NCBI GenBank assembly: GCA_945865885.1
Contig: CAMBEZ010000001.1
Span: forward strand, 124,001 to 188,000
Source: Owenweeksia hongkongensis DSM 17368
GTDB lineage: Bacteria > Bacteroidota > Bacteroidia > Flavobacteriales > Schleiferiaceae
DNA length: 64,000 bases
Direction of reading: 5' to 3'
How positions within the stretch are numbered: position 1 is the first letter of the stretch; the number at the start of each line of letters is the position of its first letter. The notes beneath the pieces were generated by a model. That model searched no databases. It saw only the letters and a list, made by a program, of their open reading frames with translations, and had not been told where the DNA came from. The position numbers and the translations under genes are program-made. Below, in pieces: positions 8,768 through 18,660 of this stretch.

Positions 8768-9623
8768 AAAAACGCGGACCGGTGGTTGGGGCGGCTGCGC
8801 GGAGGATGCTCAAGTTGTAAAGAGCACGGACGCCCACGGAAAAATCCCATTTGGCTTGCGTGTCCGGGAGGCGGGTGTCGTAGTTGTAGCCCCGTTGCGG
8901 GGTCAGTCGGGCCTGCTGAAATTCCAAGGCGACGGACCAGCCGTATTCGTTGTTGCGCGCCTGACGCAGATAGCCGATGCTTTGCTGGGCGTAGTAGCCG
9001 CGGTGCAGCCGGTCCAATCCGTACCGGTACGGCGCGTAGACCATGGGCACGCCACCGCTGGGATTGAAGAACAGAATGCGGTGCTGGAGCCAGCCGGCGC
9101 CCAGGCGAAGGTCCAGGCCGGAGCTGCGCAGGTTCGCGGATTTTGCGGTCGTCGGGCCCAAAGGCACCACCTTGCCCAATTGCACCCCCAGCTGCGTCCC
9201 GCGTCCTTCCGTGCGCACTTCCGCATAGCTGCCGCTCAACCCCAAAATTTGGTTGTCCTCAGTAGTCAGGAACCCCAACAACGACGAGTCTATTTTGACG
9301 CGCATGCCGTACAGGGCGCGCATTTGCAGGGACCAAATCCAGTTTTTGGACGTTTTGTAGGCCGGTTCCAAATGCAGGATACCGCCGCCCGCGTAGGTGT
9401 TGGCCCAAGCGCCCAGCGGTTGGTAGGTTCCCAAGCCCACTTGGATGAGCGCACCGCGCATGGGGACGGGTGCTGCGGCGAAACCACGCGTTCCGGGAAC
9501 AACTGTTTTCGGCGGGGCCGAGGGGGTGGGGCGCCCGGTTGTTTCGGGCGTCTGGCCGTGGGCGGAAAAAGCCAACGCAAACACACCCACCAAAAGGCCA
9601 AAAAGTCGGGTAAATCCTACCAT
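8757..9623 (-). CDS. outer-membrane beta-barrel-like protein of unknown function
   Basis: This 288-residue protein starts at the ATG at 9623, giving a signal peptide that ends in AFSAHGQ; a -7 box lies 6 bases upstream and excludes longer forms. After a Pro/Thr-rich linker (residues 25-50) the protein alternates short beta-strand segments rich in Gly, Tyr and Leu (LIQVGLGTYQPLG, LDLRLGAGWLQHRI, YGWSVALEFQQARL) and ends in FYVD, typical of a small outer-membrane barrel. It is co-transcribed with waaA, which suggests a role in the lipopolysaccharide-bearing outer membrane. I do not recognise a named family. Confidence 0.7.
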   Translation of the reverse strand: MVGFTRLFGLLVGVFALAFSAHGQTPETTGRPTPSAPPKTVVPGTRGFAAAPVPMRGALIQVGLGTYQPLGAWANTYAGGGILHLEPAYKTSKNWIWSLQMRALYGMRVKIDSSLLGFLTTEDNQILGLSGSYAEVRTEGRGTQLGVQLGKVVPLGPTTAKSANLRSSGLDLRLGAGWLQHRILFFNPSGGVPMVYAPYRYGLDRLHRGYYAQQSIGYLRQARNNEYGWSVALEFQQARLTPQRGYNYDTRLPDTQAKWDFSVGVRALYNLSILRAAAPTTGPRFYVD

Positions 9624-9629
9624 TTCAAA

Positions 9630-9637
9630 CAAAGGTA
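9630..9637 (-). promoter_or_regulatory. -7 promoter box of the outer-membrane protein / waaA operon
   Basis: The minus strand reads TACCTTTG, followed by TTTGAA and the ATG at 9623. The leader would be only a few bases long. Confidence 0.7.
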
Positions 9638-9664
9638 AAACATACCCGCCACCCGTCGGTGCCG

Positions 9665-9672
9665 TATCTTTG
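9665..9672 (+). promoter_or_regulatory. -7 promoter box of the nucleotide-sugar operon
   Basis: TATCTTTG fits TAnnTTTG and is the only such box before the eight-gene plus-strand run. In-frame starts downstream are TTG 9676, GTG 9709 and ATG 9748. Confidence 0.65.
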
Positions 9673-9708
9673 TGGTTGATTGACTTCGACGAAATCCGCC
9701 TACCGCCC

Positions 9709-10875
9709 GTGACTGCATCCGCCCCACAGCCCCCGCGCCCCATCCAGATGGTTGATCTGCTCCGTCAAACCGAGCGCTTGCAGCCCGGACTCAACGAAGC
9801 GATGCACGCCGTTGTGGCCTCCGGAGCCTTCATCCAAGGGCCGGAAGTGAAGTTATTCGCCGCGGAGTTGACCGCGCACGAGGGGGTTAAGCACGTGGTG
9901 CCCTGCGCCAACGGCACAGACGCACTGCAACTCGCGTTCATGGCGTTGGGATTGAAACCGGGCGACGAGGTTCTGGTTCCCGTTTTTACCTACGTGGCCA
10001 CCGCGGAGGTGATTGCCTTGCTGGGGCTTACGCCGGTTTTGGTGGACGTGGATCCGGAAACTTTTTTACTGCAGCCGGAAGCGGTTGAAGCGGCCGTAAC
10101 GCCGCGCACCAAGGCCGTGGTTCCGGTGCATCTTTTTGGCCAGTGCGCACCCATGGAGGGCCTATTGCGCGTTGCGGAGCGCTTTAACCTCTTTGTGGTG
10201 GAAGATGCTGCCCAGGCCATTGGGGCTACCTACACCTTCGCGGACGGCCACACGGCCCAAGCCGGAACGATGGGGCACATCGGCTGCACGTCTTTTTTCC
10301 CGTCCAAGAACTTGGGTTGCTTTGGCGACGGCGGCGCCCTGTTCACCCAGCACGACGACCTTGCGGCGCTCCTGCAGCAAATGGCCAACCACGGTCAGAA
10401 GGTCAAGTACTACCACGATACCGTAGGGGTTAATTCCCGTTTGGACACGCTTCAAGCGGCCGTTTTGCGCCTGAAATTGCCGCATTTGCGGGATTTTGCA
10501 GCCCGTCGCCAAGCGGTGGCGGCCGCGTACGACGCAGCCTTCTCTGGAAACGATCGGTTGAAAATTCCGGTTCGTGTGGCGCAGTCCACCCACGTGTTTC
10601 ACCAATACACCTTGCTGCTGCAGGGCGTGGACCGGGCCGCCTTTCAGGCCGCCCTCCAAGAACGAGGCGTACCCACCATGGTGTACTACCCCGTGCCCCT
10701 GCACCTTCAGAAAGCGTATGCTCGCCCGGAATACCCCGTCGGAACCTTTCCGGTGGCAGAACACCTGGCGCAAAATGTTGTGTCGCTCCCCATTCACACG
10801 GAGATGGAGGCCGACGAAATCCAATACATCATCCACACCGTACACCAAACCCTTTCTCAAATTTCGTTTGCATGA
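9709..10875 (+). CDS. DegT/DnrJ/EryC1/StrS sugar aminotransferase
   Basis: This PLP-dependent enzyme converts a keto-sugar nucleotide to an amino-sugar nucleotide. The PLP lysine is in FFPSKNLGCFGDGG (Lys200 from this start), and VGVNSRLDTLQAAVL is the usual dimer/substrate segment, closest in style to WbpE/WlbC enzymes. The GTG at 9709 is chosen because the conserved IQMVDLL block must follow the start by some residues and the promoter is about 35 bases upstream; the ATG at 9748 (375 residues) would cut into this block. It overlaps ugd by 4 bases (ATGA). The substrate is uncertain: a UDP-linked 3- or 4-keto sugar, or the dTDP-4-keto sugar made by the dehydratase of the same operon. Confidence 0.85.
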   Translation: MTASAPQPPRPIQMVDLLRQTERLQPGLNEAMHAVVASGAFIQGPEVKLFAAELTAHEGVKHVVPCANGTDALQLAFMALGLKPGDEVLVPVFTYVATAEVIALLGLTPVLVDVDPETFLLQPEAVEAAVTPRTKAVVPVHLFGQCAPMEGLLRVAERFNLFVVEDAAQAIGATYTFADGHTAQAGTMGHIGCTSFFPSKNLGCFGDGGALFTQHDDLAALLQQMANHGQKVKYYHDTVGVNSRLDTLQAAVLRLKLPHLRDFAARRQAVAAAYDAAFSGNDRLKIPVRVAQSTHVFHQYTLLLQGVDRAAFQAALQERGVPTMVYYPVPLHLQKAYARPEYPVGTFPVAEHLAQNVVSLPIHTEMEADEIQYIIHTVHQTLSQISFA

Positions 10876-12188
10876 AAATAGCAGTAGTGGGCACCGGCTA
10901 TGTAGGCCTGGTCACCGGCGCTTGTTTGGCCGACGTCGGCATTGACGTGACGTGTGTTGACGTCAACGAACAGAAAATCAACAACCTCAAGAAGGGCATT
11001 CTGCCCATTTACGAGCCCGGTTTGGACGCCATTGTGGAGCGCAACACCGCATCCGGACGGTTGAAGTTCAGCACGTCGCTGGCGGAAGCCCTCCCGGGCG
11101 CGGAGGCCGCATTCATTGCGGTGGGAACCCCTCCGGGCGAAGACGGTAGTGCGGATTTGCAGTACGTGTTGGCCGTGGCGGACGGCATTGGCCGCACCAT
11201 GAACGATTACTTGGTGGTCATCACCAAGAGTACGGTTCCCGTGGGTACGGCGGAGAAGGTGCGCGGCGCCCTGCAGAAGGCCCTGACCGAACGCGGTTCG
11301 TCGTTGCCGTTTGACGTGGCCAGCAATCCAGAATTCCTGAAAGAAGGCGCGGCCATCGACGACTTCATGAGACCGGACCGCATTGTGTGCGGCGTGGAAA
11401 GCGCCCGTGCCCAAGAGGTTTTGTCCCGACTCTACCAGCCCTTCACGCTGAACGGTCACCCCGTCCTCTTCATGGACATCCCGTCGGCGGAAATGACCAA
11501 GTACGCCGCCAACGCCATGCTCGCCACCAAGATTTCCTTCATGAACGACATCGCCAACCTGTGCGAGATCATGGGCGCGGACGTGAACATGGTGCGCAAG
11601 GGCATCGGCAGCGACCCCCGCATCGGCAACAAGTTCATTTACCCGGGCATCGGGTACGGCGGCAGCTGCTTCCCCAAAGACGTGAAGGCCTTGGCCCGAA
11701 CCGCAAAGGAAAACGGCTACACCATGCGCATCCTGGAAGCCGTGGAAGCAGTGAACGACGACCAAAAAAACGTCCTGGTTTCCAAGGTGGTGGCACATTT
11801 TGGCGCGGACCTGCGCGGCAAGCATTTTGCCTTTTGGGGCCTGAGCTTTAAGCCGCAAACGGACGACATGCGCGAGGCGCCGTCTGTGGTGATTGCGGAA
11901 GCCTTGATGGCCCGCGGTGCCACCGTCACGGCCTACGATCCCGTGGCCATTGAGGAGGCCAAGCACCAGCTGCAAGACCGCATTCAGTACGCAGAAAACG
12001 CGTACGCAGCCCTCACCGGCGCGGATGCGCTATTGCTCATCACGGAGTGGCCGGAATTCCGTGTGCCGGATTGGGACCGCGTACAGGCGGCCTTGAATGC
12101 TCCGGTTCTTTTGGACGGACGCAATATTTATTCCGGAGCCGAGTTGCGGCAGCGCGGATTCACCTACGCCGGCATTGGCGTCAACTAA
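10872..12188 (+). CDS. ugd: UDP-glucose 6-dehydrogenase
   Basis: This 438-residue enzyme oxidises UDP-glucose to UDP-glucuronate with two NAD+. The N-terminal Rossmann motif is VVGTGYVG, and the catalytic cysteine is Cys266 in [14 protein letters not shown]. The C-terminal UDP-binding domain includes [18 protein letters not shown]. The neighbouring decarboxylase uses its product, so this supply step is consistent with context. Translation is coupled to the aminotransferase through the ATGA overlap. Confidence 0.96.
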   Translation: MKIAVVGTGYVGLVTGACLADVGIDVTCVDVNEQKINNLKKGILPIYEPGLDAIVERNTASGRLKFSTSLAEALPGAEAAFIAVGTPPGEDGSADLQYVLAVADGIGRTMNDYLVVITKSTVPVGTAEKVRGALQKALTERGSSLPFDVASNPEFLKEGAAIDDFMRPDRIVCGVESARAQEVLSRLYQPFTLNGHPVLFMDIPSAEMTKYAANAMLATKISFMNDIANLCEIMGADVNMVRKGIGSDPRIGNKFIYPGIGYGGSCFPKDVKALARTAKENGYTMRILEAVEAVNDDQKNVLVSKVVAHFGADLRGKHFAFWGLSFKPQTDDMREAPSVVIAEALMARGATVTAYDPVAIEEAKHQLQDRIQYAENAYAALTGADALLLITEWPEFRVPDWDRVQAALNAPVLLDGRNIYSGAELRQRGFTYAGIGVN

Positions 12189-12201
12189 CACCAGCCACCG
12201 C

Positions 12202-13185
12202 ATGCCCCGCATCCTCATCACCGGCGCCGCCGGATTCCTGGGTTCCCACTTGTGCGACCGCTTCATCGCGGAAGGCTACGAAGTGGTGGGAATGGACAAT
12301 TTGATTACTGGCGATTTGCGCAACTTGGAGCACCTCCAAGGCCTGCCGGAATTCACCTTTGTGCACCACGACGTCAGCACGCACATCCACCTGAACGGTC
12401 CGCTGGACTACATCCTGCACTTTGCATCGCCGGCGTCGCCCATAGACTACCTGAAGATTCCCATCCAAACGCTGAAAGTAGGTTCCCTGGGCACCCACAA
12501 TTGTTTGGGCCTGGCCTTGGCCAAGAAGGCGCGGATTTTGGTTGCCTCTACCTCTGAGGTGTACGGCGATCCCACGGTGCACCCGCAAACAGAGTCCTAC
12601 TGGGGCAATGTGAACCCCATCGGCCCGCGCGGCGTATACGACGAGGCCAAACGCTTCCAAGAGGCGCTCACCATGGCCTACCACACCTACCACGGCCTGG
12701 AGACGCGCATCATCCGCATTTTCAACACCTACGGACCGCGCATGCGCCTGAACGACGGCCGTGTTCTTCCGGCCTTCATTGGCCAAGCCCTGCGCGGAGA
12801 AGACCTCACCGTTTTTGGCGACGGCAGCCAAACCCGCTCGTTTTGCTACGTGGACGATTTGGTGGAAGGCATTTACCGTTTGTTGTTGAGCGATTACGCG
12901 CTGCCGGTGAACATTGGCAACCCCGACGAAATCACCATTTTGCAGTTTGCGGAGGAGATCATCAAACTCACCGGGACCACCCAAAAAATCGTTTTTGAGC
13001 CCTTGCCCAAGGACGACCCCACCCAGCGTCAGCCGGACATCACCAAAGCCCGCGAACTATTGGGCTGGGCACCGCGCGTTTCCCGAGCAGAAGGCCTGAA
13101 AATCACCTACGACGCCTTCCGGAATTTGCCGGAGGAGGCCCTCTACAAGCAGGAACACCGGGATTTTAAAGCGTTTGTAAAGTGA
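12202..13185 (+). CDS. uxs: UDP-glucuronate decarboxylase (UDP-xylose synthase)
   Basis: This 327-residue short-chain dehydrogenase-type enzyme converts UDP-glucuronate to UDP-xylose through a 4-keto intermediate. It has [10 protein letters not shown] (NAD binding), STSEVYGDP, the Tyr146-x3-Lys150 pair in VYDEAKR, and [18 protein letters not shown] plus [16 protein letters not shown], all typical of UXS enzymes. The ATG at 12202 follows the ugd stop by 13 bases; the open frame upstream lies inside ugd and is ignored. It acts directly after Ugd in the pathway. Confidence 0.93.
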   Translation: MPRILITGAAGFLGSHLCDRFIAEGYEVVGMDNLITGDLRNLEHLQGLPEFTFVHHDVSTHIHLNGPLDYILHFASPASPIDYLKIPIQTLKVGSLGTHNCLGLALAKKARILVASTSEVYGDPTVHPQTESYWGNVNPIGPRGVYDEAKRFQEALTMAYHTYHGLETRIIRIFNTYGPRMRLNDGRVLPAFIGQALRGEDLTVFGDGSQTRSFCYVDDLVEGIYRLLLSDYALPVNIGNPDEITILQFAEEIIKLTGTTQKIVFEPLPKDDPTQRQPDITKARELLGWAPRVSRAEGLKITYDAFRNLPEEALYKQEHRDFKAFVK

Positions 13186-14213
13186 AGACCGTCCTCGTCA
13201 CCGGAGGTCTGGGCTACATCGGCGCACACACTGCCGTGGTATTGCTGGAGCGCGGCTACAACGTGGTGCTGGTGGACAACCTGGACAACACCCGGGCCGA
13301 GGTTTTGGACGGCATCGAAGCCATTGCCGGTACTCGCCCGCGTTGGGACAACGTTGATTTGTCTGATCCGGCTGCCGTGGAAGCCTGGTGGCCCACCTTG
13401 CCGCCCGTGGACGGCATCGTGCACTTTGCCGCGCACAAAGCGGTGGGGGAGAGCGTGGCGCATCCGTTGAAGTATTACCGAAACAACCTGATGAGCCAGG
13501 CGTTGCTTTTGGAGCGCGTGGCGCAAAAGCCGGAAATGGCGTTTTTGTTCAGTTCTTCCTGCACCGTCTACGGCCAAGCGGAGCACCTGCCCATCGCGGA
13601 AGGTTCGCCCATCTTGCCGGCGGAATCGCCGTACGGAAACACCAAGCAAATTGGCGAAGAGATGCTGCAAGATGCTGCGCGGGCGTACGGTTTTAGCGCC
13701 ATTGCCCTGCGGTATTTCAACCCCATCGGTGCCCACCCGTCCGCCCGGATTGGCGAACTTCCCTTGGGCGTGCCCCAAAATTTGGTGCCGTTCGTCACCC
13801 AAACGGCTGCGGGCATTCGCCCGGCCTTGAGCGTTTTTGGCAACGACTACCCCACGCGGGACGGCACCGCCATTCGGGATTACATCCACGTGGTGGACCT
13901 GGCGGAGGCGCACGCCGTTGCCTTGGAGCGTTTGCTGAACCGCACGAGTGAGGAACCCGTTGAAGTATTCAACTTGGGCACCGGCACCGGATCCACCGTT
14001 TTGGAGGTCATTCAATCCTTTGAACGATCCACCGGCGCTACCCTTCCGTGGAATTTTGCGCCCAGACGCCCCGGCGATGTGGTGGCCGCCTACGCGGACA
14101 CCGCCAAAGCCGAACGCGTTTTGGGTTGGAAAACGAAGCGTACCTTGGACGAGGCCATGGCCGATGCTTGGCGTTGGCAGCAGCACGTCCTGAATTCAAC
14201 CTCGAGCATTTGA
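13182..14213 (+). CDS. galE: UDP-glucose 4-epimerase
   Basis: This 343-residue protein interconverts UDP-glucose and UDP-galactose (or the N-acetyl or pentose forms) using bound NAD. It shows [10 protein letters not shown] at the N-terminus, SSSCTVYG at residues 124-131, the Tyr151-x3-Lys155 pair, and [13 protein letters not shown]. The GTG start at 13182 overlaps the previous stop (GTGA). Because it follows a UDP-xylose synthase, an epimerase role on UDP-xylose (giving UDP-arabinose) is also possible; sequence alone does not decide. Confidence 0.92.
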   Translation: MKTVLVTGGLGYIGAHTAVVLLERGYNVVLVDNLDNTRAEVLDGIEAIAGTRPRWDNVDLSDPAAVEAWWPTLPPVDGIVHFAAHKAVGESVAHPLKYYRNNLMSQALLLERVAQKPEMAFLFSSSCTVYGQAEHLPIAEGSPILPAESPYGNTKQIGEEMLQDAARAYGFSAIALRYFNPIGAHPSARIGELPLGVPQNLVPFVTQTAAGIRPALSVFGNDYPTRDGTAIRDYIHVVDLAEAHAVALERLLNRTSEEPVEVFNLGTGTGSTVLEVIQSFERSTGATLPWNFAPRRPGDVVAAYADTAKAERVLGWKTKRTLDEAMADAWRWQQHVLNSTSSI

Positions 14214-14229
14214 ACCGTTTGCAGCGCTC

Positions 14230-15288
14230 ATGAATTTCCGCGAAACCCTCCTCATCACCGGCGGTGCCGGGTTCATCGGCTCCCACACGGTCCGACGCTT
14301 TCTGCGCAACCCCCAAACCCGCGTGGTCAACGTGGACGCTCTGACCTACGCCGGGAATTTGGAGAATTTGGTGGACGTAGCGCACGCTCCCAACTACGTT
14401 TTTGAGCGCGTGGACATCACGGACGCCGCCGCGGTGGCCCGGCTCTTTGACCAGTACCGGCCCGATGGGGTGGTGCATTTGGCGGCAGAAAGCCACGTGG
14501 ACCGTTCCATTGCAGACCCCATGGCCTTTGTGCGCACCAACGTGATCGGCACGGTGACCTTGCTCAATGCGGCGGTGGCCGCTTGGAAGGCCGACGGCTT
14601 TGCCGGCAAGCGTTTCTACCACATCAGTACGGACGAGGTCTTTGGGGCCCTATGCGCGGAAGGCTTCTTCACCGAAACCACTTCGTACAGCCCCAACAGC
14701 CCCTACAGCGCCAGCAAAGCGGCGTCGGACCACTTTGTGCGCGCCTACCACGAGACCTACGGCCTGCCGGTGGTGCTGTCGAACTGCTCCAACAACTACG
14801 GATCGCATCATTTTCCGGAAAAGTTGATTCCGTTGATGATTCACAACATCGTTGAAAAAAAGCCATTGCCCATTTACGGCGACGGTCAGTACACCCGCGA
14901 CTGGCTTTTTGTGGAAGACCACGCCACGGCCATCGAAACCGTTTACCGCTCCGGCGCACCCGGCGAAACCTACTGCATTGGCGGGTGGAACGAGTGGACC
15001 AACCTGGATTTGGTGCATTTATTGTGCGCCGTAATGGACGAGAAGCTGGGTCGGGCGGCAGGCGAAAGCGCCCAGCTCATCACCTTCGTGAAAGACCGCC
15101 CCGGGCACGACAAACGCTACGCAATCGACGCGTCCAAAATCGAACGCGAATTGGGCTGGAAGCCTTCCGTCACCTTTGAGGAAGGCCTGGCACGCACCGT
15201 CGACTGGTACCTGAACAACCCCGAGTGGTTGGCCAACGTGACCAGCGGCGCCTACCAACAGTATTACGAAAAACAGTATTTGCCATGA
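14230..15288 (+). CDS. rfbB: dTDP-glucose 4,6-dehydratase
   Basis: This 352-residue enzyme makes dTDP-4-keto-6-deoxyglucose, the branch point for deoxy- and amino-deoxy sugars. Diagnostic blocks are ITGGAGFIGSHTVRRFL, NVDALTYAGNLENL, FYHISTDEVFG with the catalytic Asp-Glu pair, YSASKAASDHFVRAY (Tyr159, Lys163) and VKDRPGHDKRYAID. No rfbA, rfbC or rfbD lies in the window, so the dTDP-glucose supply and the next steps must be encoded elsewhere. The stop overlaps the next ATG (ATGA). Confidence 0.96.
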   Translation: MNFRETLLITGGAGFIGSHTVRRFLRNPQTRVVNVDALTYAGNLENLVDVAHAPNYVFERVDITDAAAVARLFDQYRPDGVVHLAAESHVDRSIADPMAFVRTNVIGTVTLLNAAVAAWKADGFAGKRFYHISTDEVFGALCAEGFFTETTSYSPNSPYSASKAASDHFVRAYHETYGLPVVLSNCSNNYGSHHFPEKLIPLMIHNIVEKKPLPIYGDGQYTRDWLFVEDHATAIETVYRSGAPGETYCIGGWNEWTNLDLVHLLCAVMDEKLGRAAGESAQLITFVKDRPGHDKRYAIDASKIERELGWKPSVTFEEGLARTVDWYLNNPEWLANVTSGAYQQYYEKQYLP

Positions 15289-17402
15289 AAGCACTGTACG
15301 CATTGGCCCTGGTGGCAGCACCCTTATTGGGCATGGCCCAAGGCAATTCAAACGCCGGAACCGTCCCGGCCGATTCCAAGCCTTTGGCTGAACCCAAGCC
15401 CTTGACCGCGGAGACCCTGTGGAAATTGGGGCGCGTTTCTCTGGAGGCCGTTAGCCCGGACGGAAGCCGTGCGGTCTACGGTGTGGCCCGGTACGACGTG
15501 GCCGCCAACAAGGGCGAACGCAATCTGTTCACGGTGGACACCAAAAGCGGCATTGCCAGCGCGCTCACGGAAACGGAAGGAGCAGAAACCGACGCCTTTT
15601 TCCTGCGCGGAGGCGCACGGGTGGGGTACCTGTACCAAGGCCAGTTGTGGACCGTCGCCGTCAACGGAATGGACCCCAAACAGCACACCCAATTTCCGGA
15701 CGGTGTTTCCAACCTCAAGGTGCAAGAGATGAAAGACGGCCGCTTGCTGGTCGTGTTCACGGTGGTTCAGAAACTAAATAAGGCGCCCAACGAAGTGCAT
15801 CCGGAATTCCCCAAAGCAGACTACAAGGCCTACAACGATCTCCTGTACCGCCACTGGGACCACTGGACGGACAACTCCTACGAGCACCCGGCTTGGTCGC
15901 TGCTGGATCCCAACGCCACCACCCCCGCGTCTGCCTTTACGGACCTCCTGGACGGTTTGCCCTATTCCTCTCCCTTGCCTCCCATGGGTGGGTCGGACGC
16001 ATACGCCATCAGCCCGGACGGCCGTTACATTGCTTATGTGTGCAAACGCCAGACCGGCAAGGAGTTTGCCCTCAGCACCAACAGCCAAATCTACCTGCAC
16101 GACCGCGAATCCGGTGCCACCACCGAGTTGCCCGGCCAGCCCGGTTACGAAAGCTTGCCGGCTTTTTCGCCCGACGGTTCGGTTTTGACGTACCTCTCCA
16201 TGCCCACCGACGGCTTTGAGTCCGACGTGAACCAGCTGTGGGCCTTGGCCCTGCGTTCCGGTCCCGGTGCGGGCCGCAACGCCGTGCGGTTGTTGGATGA
16301 GGAGTATATTGAATCGTACAAATGGCTCAATAACAATACTTTATTGTATCAATATGCCACTCAGGCGACGCAGCAAATTGCGCGGGTTGATTTTGTGCCG
16401 CGTCCCGCCGGGGGCATTCCTTCGGTGAAGAAGGTAACGCCGCTGACCAGCGGCGACTTCAACTACGGCGCCTTCGGCGCCGGCGGCACCACCGTCGTGG
16501 CCGAGCGCCAAGACATCAACCGGGCCAACGAATTGTTTGTGCTTTCGTTGGGCGGCGGCGAGGCCAAAGCCCTGACCCACGTCAACGACGCGGCCTACAC
16601 CGGCATTGCCAAGAGCAAGGTGGAGAAACGTTGGATCACCACCACCGACGGAAAGAAAATGCTGACCTGGGTGGTATTGCCCCCCAATTTCGACGAAAAG
16701 AAAAGCTACCCCGCTTTGCTCTACTGCCAAGGCGGTCCCCAAAGCGCCGTGTCGCAATTCTACTCCTTCCGCTGGAACTTCCAACTGATGGCCGCCAACG
16801 GCTACGTGGTGGTGGCCCCCAACCGACGGGGAGTTCCCGGTTTCGGCAAAGAATGGAACGAAGCCATTTCCGGCGATTGGGGCGGGCAGGCCATGAAAGA
16901 TTACTTATCCGCAATCGACTCCGTTGCAAAAGAGCCGTACGTCAACAAAGAAGCATTGGGCGCCGTGGGCGCCAGCTACGGCGGATACTCCGTTTATATG
17001 CTGGCCGGCATCCACGAAAACCGCTTCAAGGCCTTGATCAGCCATTGCGGCGTCTTTGATTTGCGCAGCATGTACCTCACCACGGAGGAAATGTTCTTTG
17101 CGAACCACGACATCGGCGGCCCCTACTGGGCGCCAGCGCCTTCGGTGAGCTACGACCTCCACAACCCCAGCAACTACGTGGACCGTTGGAACGCGCCCCT
17201 GTTGGTCATCCACGGAGGGCGTGATTTTCGAGTACCGGAAAGCCAAGGCATGATGGCCTACCAGGCTGCGCAGCTGCGCAATGTGCCCAGTAGATTCGTG
17301 TACTTTCCTACCGAGGGACACTGGATACTGAAGCCGCAGAATGCCATGGTCTGGAACACGGAATTCTTTGGCTGGTTGGATCAGTGGCTGAAAAAGCCGT
17401 GA
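15285..17402 (+). CDS. secreted S9-family peptidase (dipeptidyl-peptidase-like)
   Basis: This 705-residue protein has a signal peptide (MKALYALALVAAPLLGMAQ), a beta-propeller with repeats such as DAYAISPDGRYIAYVCKR and PAFSPDGSVLTYLS, and a C-terminal alpha/beta hydrolase domain. The catalytic triad is Ser564 in GASYGGYS, Asp647 in HGGRDFRVP and His679 in TEGHW. It is probably a periplasmic dipeptidyl- or acylaminoacyl-peptidase; the exact cleavage preference cannot be read from the sequence. It sits inside the nucleotide-sugar operon with a 4-base overlap to rfbB, and the next gene starts inside its stop. Confidence 0.9.
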   Translation: MKALYALALVAAPLLGMAQGNSNAGTVPADSKPLAEPKPLTAETLWKLGRVSLEAVSPDGSRAVYGVARYDVAANKGERNLFTVDTKSGIASALTETEGAETDAFFLRGGARVGYLYQGQLWTVAVNGMDPKQHTQFPDGVSNLKVQEMKDGRLLVVFTVVQKLNKAPNEVHPEFPKADYKAYNDLLYRHWDHWTDNSYEHPAWSLLDPNATTPASAFTDLLDGLPYSSPLPPMGGSDAYAISPDGRYIAYVCKRQTGKEFALSTNSQIYLHDRESGATTELPGQPGYESLPAFSPDGSVLTYLSMPTDGFESDVNQLWALALRSGPGAGRNAVRLLDEEYIESYKWLNNNTLLYQYATQATQQIARVDFVPRPAGGIPSVKKVTPLTSGDFNYGAFGAGGTTVVAERQDINRANELFVLSLGGGEAKALTHVNDAAYTGIAKSKVEKRWITTTDGKKMLTWVVLPPNFDEKKSYPALLYCQGGPQSAVSQFYSFRWNFQLMAANGYVVVAPNRRGVPGFGKEWNEAISGDWGGQAMKDYLSAIDSVAKEPYVNKEALGAVGASYGGYSVYMLAGIHENRFKALISHCGVFDLRSMYLTTEEMFFANHDIGGPYWAPAPSVSYDLHNPSNYVDRWNAPLLVIHGGRDFRVPESQGMMAYQAAQLRNVPSRFVYFPTEGHWILKPQNAMVWNTEFFGWLDQWLKKP

Positions 17403-18643
17403 CGCCCTGGGTTGCCGGTACCTTGCCGTGCGGTTTGCGTTGGGTGCACCAAGAAACGGCTGCACCCACGGGACACATCGGTTTGATCGTACGGGCTGGA
17501 ACCCGCGACGAAGGCCCGGACGAACCCGGGTTGGCGCACTTCATTGAGCACCTCCTGTTCAAGGGCACCGTCCGGCGCAAGCCGTTCCACCTTCTGTCCA
17601 AAATTGAGGACGCGGGGGGTGAGCTCAATGCCTACACCGGCAAGGAAGACACCACGGTGTACGCCAGTTTCCTGGCGGAAAACTACCCGGCCGCGTTGGA
17701 CGTCCTGTTGGACATTGCCTTCCGATCGGTCTTTCCGGAGAAGGAGCTGAAGAAAGAACAAGAGGTTATTGCGGACGAAATCGACGCCTACTTGGACGCT
17801 CCGTCGGAGTTGATTTTTGACGATTTTGAAGAGCTCCTCTTTGCGGGGCATGCCTTGGGCCACAACATTTTGGGCACCAAAGAATCGTTGCAAACGTTTA
17901 CCCGCGAGCAAGTTCTGCGTTTTGTGCGCACGCACTACGTTCCCGCCAACATGGTCCTGTCTTCCGTGGGTCGGATTTCGGCCGCCCGTCTGGAGCGCCT
18001 CTTGCTTCGTTTGACGGCGGACGTTCCGGAGTCCCTCCACGCCCCGGTGCCCCACAGATCCCCCGCACCTTCCTACGCACCGGTGCAAAAGACCGGCCGC
18101 GATACCCACCAGTGCCACGTGGTGCTGGGCAGTCGCGCGGTGTCGGTGCACGACGCGGCCCTGACTACCGGCGTTTTGCTGAACAACGTATTGGGCGGGC
18201 CGGCCATGAGCAGCCGCTTGAATTTGAACATTCGGGAGCGCTACGGCATCGCTTACCAAATCGAGAGTTTTTTCACCCCGTACTCAGACACCGGCTTGCA
18301 AGGCGTGTACGTGGGCACGGATTCGGACGCTGTGGACCGAGCCGTGCGCCTGATCCATAAGGAATTGCGCCAGTTGCGCGAAGTCCCCTTGGGCGTGGTG
18401 CAATTAGCCAAGGCCAAGCAACAACTGTTGGGCCAGATGGCGCTCGCACAGGAAAGCCCGGGTGCTTGGATGACGGCTTTGGGACGATCGTATCTGCTGT
18501 TCAACCGCATGGAGACCTTCGATGAACTGCGCGCCAAGGTAAATGCCGTTACGGCTCAAGACGTGCGCGAGCTGGCCAATCGCTGGTACGACCCCGCCCA
18601 ACTGACCACCCTCGTGTACGAACCCACCGTCGAAGACGATTAA
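17399..18643 (+). CDS. M16-family zinc peptidase (processing-peptidase type)
   Basis: This 414-residue single-unit M16 peptidase carries the inverted zinc motif HFIEH (residues 47-51) followed by LLFKGT, and a downstream glutamate in EVIADEID as third ligand. It lacks a signal peptide, like the cytoplasmic bacterial homologues of the mitochondrial processing peptidase beta subunit. The GTG at 17399 overlaps the preceding TGA (GTGA), the operon's usual junction; GTG 17384 is an alternative. It also holds the C-terminal substrate-binding domain (ALGRSYLLFNRMETFDEL). The substrate is not known. Confidence 0.9.
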   Translation: MTPWVAGTLPCGLRWVHQETAAPTGHIGLIVRAGTRDEGPDEPGLAHFIEHLLFKGTVRRKPFHLLSKIEDAGGELNAYTGKEDTTVYASFLAENYPAALDVLLDIAFRSVFPEKELKKEQEVIADEIDAYLDAPSELIFDDFEELLFAGHALGHNILGTKESLQTFTREQVLRFVRTHYVPANMVLSSVGRISAARLERLLLRLTADVPESLHAPVPHRSPAPSYAPVQKTGRDTHQCHVVLGSRAVSVHDAALTTGVLLNNVLGGPAMSSRLNLNIRERYGIAYQIESFFTPYSDTGLQGVYVGTDSDAVDRAVRLIHKELRQLREVPLGVVQLAKAKQQLLGQMALAQESPGAWMTALGRSYLLFNRMETFDELRAKVNAVTAQDVRELANRWYDPAQLTTLVYEPTVEDD

Positions 18644-18660
18644 ATTCAAGCCGCCCCACC

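Noticed and set aside
7892-9067. A 391-codon plus-strand frame across waaA and the outer-membrane gene
   Set aside because: Two convincing genes lie on the other strand, and the predicted product is Arg/Gly-rich low complexity.
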